From an uncultured Gemmatimonadales bacterium (lineage in GTDB: Bacteria > Gemmatimonadota > Gemmatimonadetes > Longimicrobiales > Gaopeijiaceae): a DNA stretch of 7,645 bases. Below the pieces are notes generated by a model. The model was not told the origin of the DNA. It worked only from the letters and a program-made list of their open reading frames with translations, and searched no databases. The stretch is from NCBI GenBank assembly GCA_937982605.1, contig CALJLC010000319.1, positions 1 to 7,645 on the forward strand, given 5' to 3'. The first letter of the stretch is position 1. Each line of letters begins with the position of its first letter. The translations under genes and the position numbers were made by a program. This document shows positions 5,884-7,645 of this stretch, in pieces.

Positions 5884-6306
5884 TCAGGCCTCGGACGTGA
5901 TCGTGAGGTGAAAGCCGTCCGGGTCCACCACGGAGAAGGCGCGGCCGCCCCACGGGAGGTCCGCCGGCTCCGAATCGAAGGCCCCTCCACGCGCCCGCAC
6001 GTCCGCGGCGAGCTCGTCGACGGGGCGTGAGGAGGTGAGCCAGAAGCGGATGGCGACGCCCTTCGGCCGGTCGCGGCCTTTCTCCCAGTCGTCCTGCTGG
6101 AGCATGAAGTGCGCGCTTCCCGCCACGAGCGCGGCGCCGGCCACCTTGCCGTCCCGCTCCCACTGCTCCCTCACGATGAAGACCAGCAGGTCACGGTAGA
6201 AGGCCAGGCTGGCGTCCAGGTCGTTCACGGTGATCGCCGGGGTCACCTCGCGCAGACGGAGCGACTCGGGCTGGCTGCGATCTCTGCGATCTTCCTGCTG
6301 CGGCAT
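5884..6306 (-). CDS. VOC-family (glyoxalase/bleomycin-resistance fold) protein
   Basis: This 140-residue cytoplasmic protein has the vicinal-oxygen-chelate fold of two beta-alpha-beta-beta-beta modules. The first opens with VTPAITVNDLDASLAFYRDLL (21-41), the typical VOC beginning, and continues to AHFMLQQDDW (65-74). The second spans VAIRFWLTS (84-92), VDELAADVRARGG (96-108), and the family ending FSVVDPDGFHLTITSE (124-139). Positions where glyoxalases carry metal ligands are only partly kept (H66, H133), so its chemistry, if any, cannot be assigned; it could bind a small molecule or give antibiotic tolerance. AGGAGGT just upstream fixes the ATG at 6306. A much longer frame extends upstream to 7158 but is the shadow of the glycosyltransferase. 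Its stop is 10 bp from the opposing cytochrome stop. It lies 65 bp behind the glycosyltransferase and is probably read from the same transcript. Confidence 0.9.
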   Translation of the reverse strand: MPQQEDRRDRSQPESLRLREVTPAITVNDLDASLAFYRDLLVFIVREQWERDGKVAGAALVAGSAHFMLQQDDWEKGRDRPKGVAIRFWLTSSRPVDELAADVRARGGAFDSEPADLPWGGRAFSVVDPDGFHLTITSEA

Positions 6307-6310
6307 CACG

Positions 6311-6317
6311 ACCTCCT
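6311..6317 (-). promoter_or_regulatory. Ribosome binding site that fixes the VOC protein start
   Basis: On the minus strand AGGAGGT lies four bases before the ATG at 6306. It is a near-perfect Shine-Dalgarno and shows that the short 140-residue protein is the real product of this frame. Confidence 0.75.
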
Positions 6318-6371
6318 CACGGCGCGGGGAACGGACCGGGAGGATAGCGCGCCGGGGGCGGGCCGGCACGC

Positions 6372-7568
6372 TCAGGGCGAGATCGGCCGTCCCCGGCGGA
6401 CCGCCGCCGACGTCATGACGGCCTCCATCCGCTCGAAGTTGCCCGGCTCGTCGTGAGCCGCGCCGACGTGGGCGGCTCGATGCCCCATCGCCGCCCGCGC
6501 GGCCGGTTCGCGGAGGCGGTCGATGGCGCCGGCGATTGCGGGGCGGCTTCCCGGGTCGACGAGGAAGCCCGACACGCCGTCCTCGACGAGCTCCGCGGCG
6601 CCGACGTGCGGCGTGGTCACCACCGGGAGTCCGCACGCCATCGCCTCCAGCACGACGAAGCCGAAGGAGTCGTGCCAGGAGAGGTGGAGGAGCGCGTCCG
6701 CGGCCGCGTGCGCGTGGAGTGAGGGCCGGACCGGACCGGCGAGCACGACCCGGTCTTCGAGGCCCAGGCGGTCGACGAGGCGGCGCGCGCGTGCGCGCTG
6801 AGCATCGCCGGTGCCCCGACCCGCCACGAGGAGGTGGACGTCCGGCTCCCCGGCGGCGAGCACCGGCAGGATGTCCCAGAGCCCCTTGAGCCGGAAGTTG
6901 TGGGCCAGGACCAGGAGGCAGAAGGCGTCCGGCGGAATCGACCAGCGAGCACGCATCTCCTCGCGGAGCGCGAGCCGGGCCGGGGGAGAGTATTCGCTCG
7001 CGTCCACGGGGTTGTGGATCACGTGGACGCGGGCCTCGTCGACGCGGTAGCTCCCGAGGATCTGGCGCTTCATGTAACCGGACTGCGCGACGATCTCGGG
7101 CGTGGGCTCGGTCGACTCGTAGAACGCGCGCTCCCACCGCCGCTCCGCCGTGTCCCACGGATTGGCGCGCAGCGCCGCCCGCAGCCCACGCTCCAGCGGA
7201 TGGCGGAACGACCTGAGCTTCTGCACGTAGTGCTCCGTGCCGTAGCCCGAGCGCAGGACGTTGGCCGGGAGGCCCCGGTATCTCCGTGAACGCTCGGGAT
7301 TGAGCAGGAGCGCGTCGAGCTCGAGCGCCGTGATCCGACGGCGGAGCTCTGAGCGCGACAGGCCGTGGAGCCGCTCCAGGACGACGCCGTTCGGGACGGC
7401 GACGTCCGGCCGCTGCTCCCGGACCGTGAGCACCCGCACGTCGTGGCCACGGCCCCCGAGCCAGGCCCCGAGCCGCCAGAGGTAGCGCTGCTGCCCGGGC
7501 TCGGCGGGATCGGCGACGCGCACGTCGATCCCGACACGAAGCGGCACCGCGCGGGGTTCCTCAGCCAC
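6372..7568 (-). CDS. GT4-family (GT-B fold) glycosyltransferase
   Basis: This 398-residue protein is a retaining GT-B glycosyltransferase of the GT4/WaaG-like type, which moves a sugar from a nucleotide sugar to a lipopolysaccharide, exopolysaccharide or other glycan on the cytoplasmic membrane face. The N-terminal domain (about 10-190) opens with RVGIDVRVADPAEPGQQRYL and has SGYMKRQI (163-170) and VHVIHNPVD (181-189) before the domain junction. The C-terminal domain holds the donor site: LAHNFRLKGL (221-230), LLVAGRGTGD (246-255) and HDSFGFVVLEAMACGLPVV (299-317). The usual first Glu of the EX7E motif is Asp300, with Glu308 as the second, a variant found in WaaG-like enzymes. The C-terminus (about 360-398) is ordinary and complete. 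The GTG start (7566-7568) overlaps the end of an upstream gene by 8 bp, so translation is likely coupled; no strong Shine-Dalgarno is seen. Acceptor and donor cannot be told from sequence. Confidence 0.92.
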   Translation of the reverse strand: MAEEPRAVPLRVGIDVRVADPAEPGQQRYLWRLGAWLGGRGHDVRVLTVREQRPDVAVPNGVVLERLHGLSRSELRRRITALELDALLLNPERSRRYRGLPANVLRSGYGTEHYVQKLRSFRHPLERGLRAALRANPWDTAERRWERAFYESTEPTPEIVAQSGYMKRQILGSYRVDEARVHVIHNPVDASEYSPPARLALREEMRARWSIPPDAFCLLVLAHNFRLKGLWDILPVLAAGEPDVHLLVAGRGTGDAQRARARRLVDRLGLEDRVVLAGPVRPSLHAHAAADALLHLSWHDSFGFVVLEAMACGLPVVTTPHVGAAELVEDGVSGFLVDPGSRPAIAGAIDRLREPAARAAMGHRAAHVGAAHDEPGNFERMEAVMTSAAVRRGRPISP

Positions 7569-7645
7569 GCAGGACGGTCAGGCGCGTCGGACCCGCGAAG
7601 TCGTACCGCTTGCCGCGTGCGCCGTCGGGGAGGGGGTGCGCCTTG
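7561..7645 (-). CDS. C-terminal end of an unidentified gene upstream of the glycosyltransferase (partial)
   Basis: The last 27 residues of a minus-strand frame enter from the right edge and end at TGA (7561-7563), reading KAHPLPDGARGKRYDFAGP and then TRLTVLRG. Twenty-four of its 27 sense codons end in G or C, the bias of real genes here, and it overlaps the glycosyltransferase GTG by 8 bp, a normal operon junction. The piece is too short to name a family. By context it may be another glycan or envelope gene, which is inference. Confidence 0.55.
   Translation of the reverse strand, partial: KAHPLPDGARGKRYDFAGPTRLTVLRG

Noticed and set aside
6320..6371. Possible promoter (CTATCCT) before the VOC gene
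   Set aside because: It is a single weak -10-like match with no -35 partner. The gene can be read from the glycosyltransferase transcript.
6307..7158. N-terminal extension of the VOC protein
   Set aside because: It is a shadow of the glycosyltransferase on the same strand. The AGGAGGT before ATG 6306 marks the real start.

Overview
The window is a very GC-rich bacterial fragment (about 70% GC or more by eye). Its coding frames end almost every codon in G or C, so nearly every gene has long shadow ORFs on the other frames. GTG starts are common, and secreted products use Sec, Tat and lipoprotein signals. The base composition, the Bat cluster and the Tat lipoproteins fit a Gemmatimonadota-like or similar high-GC Gram-negative environmental bacterium. 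That assignment is inference; there is no rRNA or marker gene here.

Layout, left to right. (1) Positions 1-1647, plus strand: the end of a Bat (Bacteroides aerotolerance-type) operon. The 3' part of batD is cut by one in-frame TGA, followed by batE (TPR + two membrane segments + SH3-like domain), which overlaps batD as ATGA. (2) 1673-2446, plus: a small Sec-secreted protein of unknown function with a CGCP motif, 25 bp behind batE and probably in the same transcript. (3) 2428-3501, minus: an LLM-class flavin monooxygenase resembling the Atu2307/SP_0267 group. Its 3' end overlaps the previous gene tail-to-tail by 19 bp. (4) 3656-5250, plus: two tandem paralogous alpha/beta-hydrolases. Each starts with a twin-arginine signal and a lipobox, and each has an intact Ser-Asp-His triad. 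(5) 5403-5873, plus: a short lipoprotein monoheme c-type cytochrome. (6) 5884-6306, minus: a VOC/glyoxalase-fold protein. (7) 6372-7568, minus: a GT4-type glycosyltransferase. (8) 7561-7645, minus: the last codons of another gene that overlaps the glycosyltransferase start by 8 bp.

The genes form at least four transcription units: Bat plus the CGCP protein (rightward), the LLM gene (leftward), hydrolases with cytochrome possibly following (rightward), and partial gene-glycosyltransferase-VOC (leftward). Several products act in the cell envelope: Bat stress/protein-maintenance complex, secreted protein, anchored esterases, lipoprotein cytochrome and glycan transferase. No shared pathway is evident. 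I found no tRNA, rRNA, CRISPR array, IS element or strong intrinsic terminator. No gene-free stretch exceeds 300 bases; the longest are about 150 bp (3502-3655 and 5251-5402). The observations most worth checking are the batD nonsense codon inside an in-frame repeat, the tandem Tat-lipoprotein hydrolases, and the uncharacterised CGCP protein. I see no convincing sign of a wholly new system.
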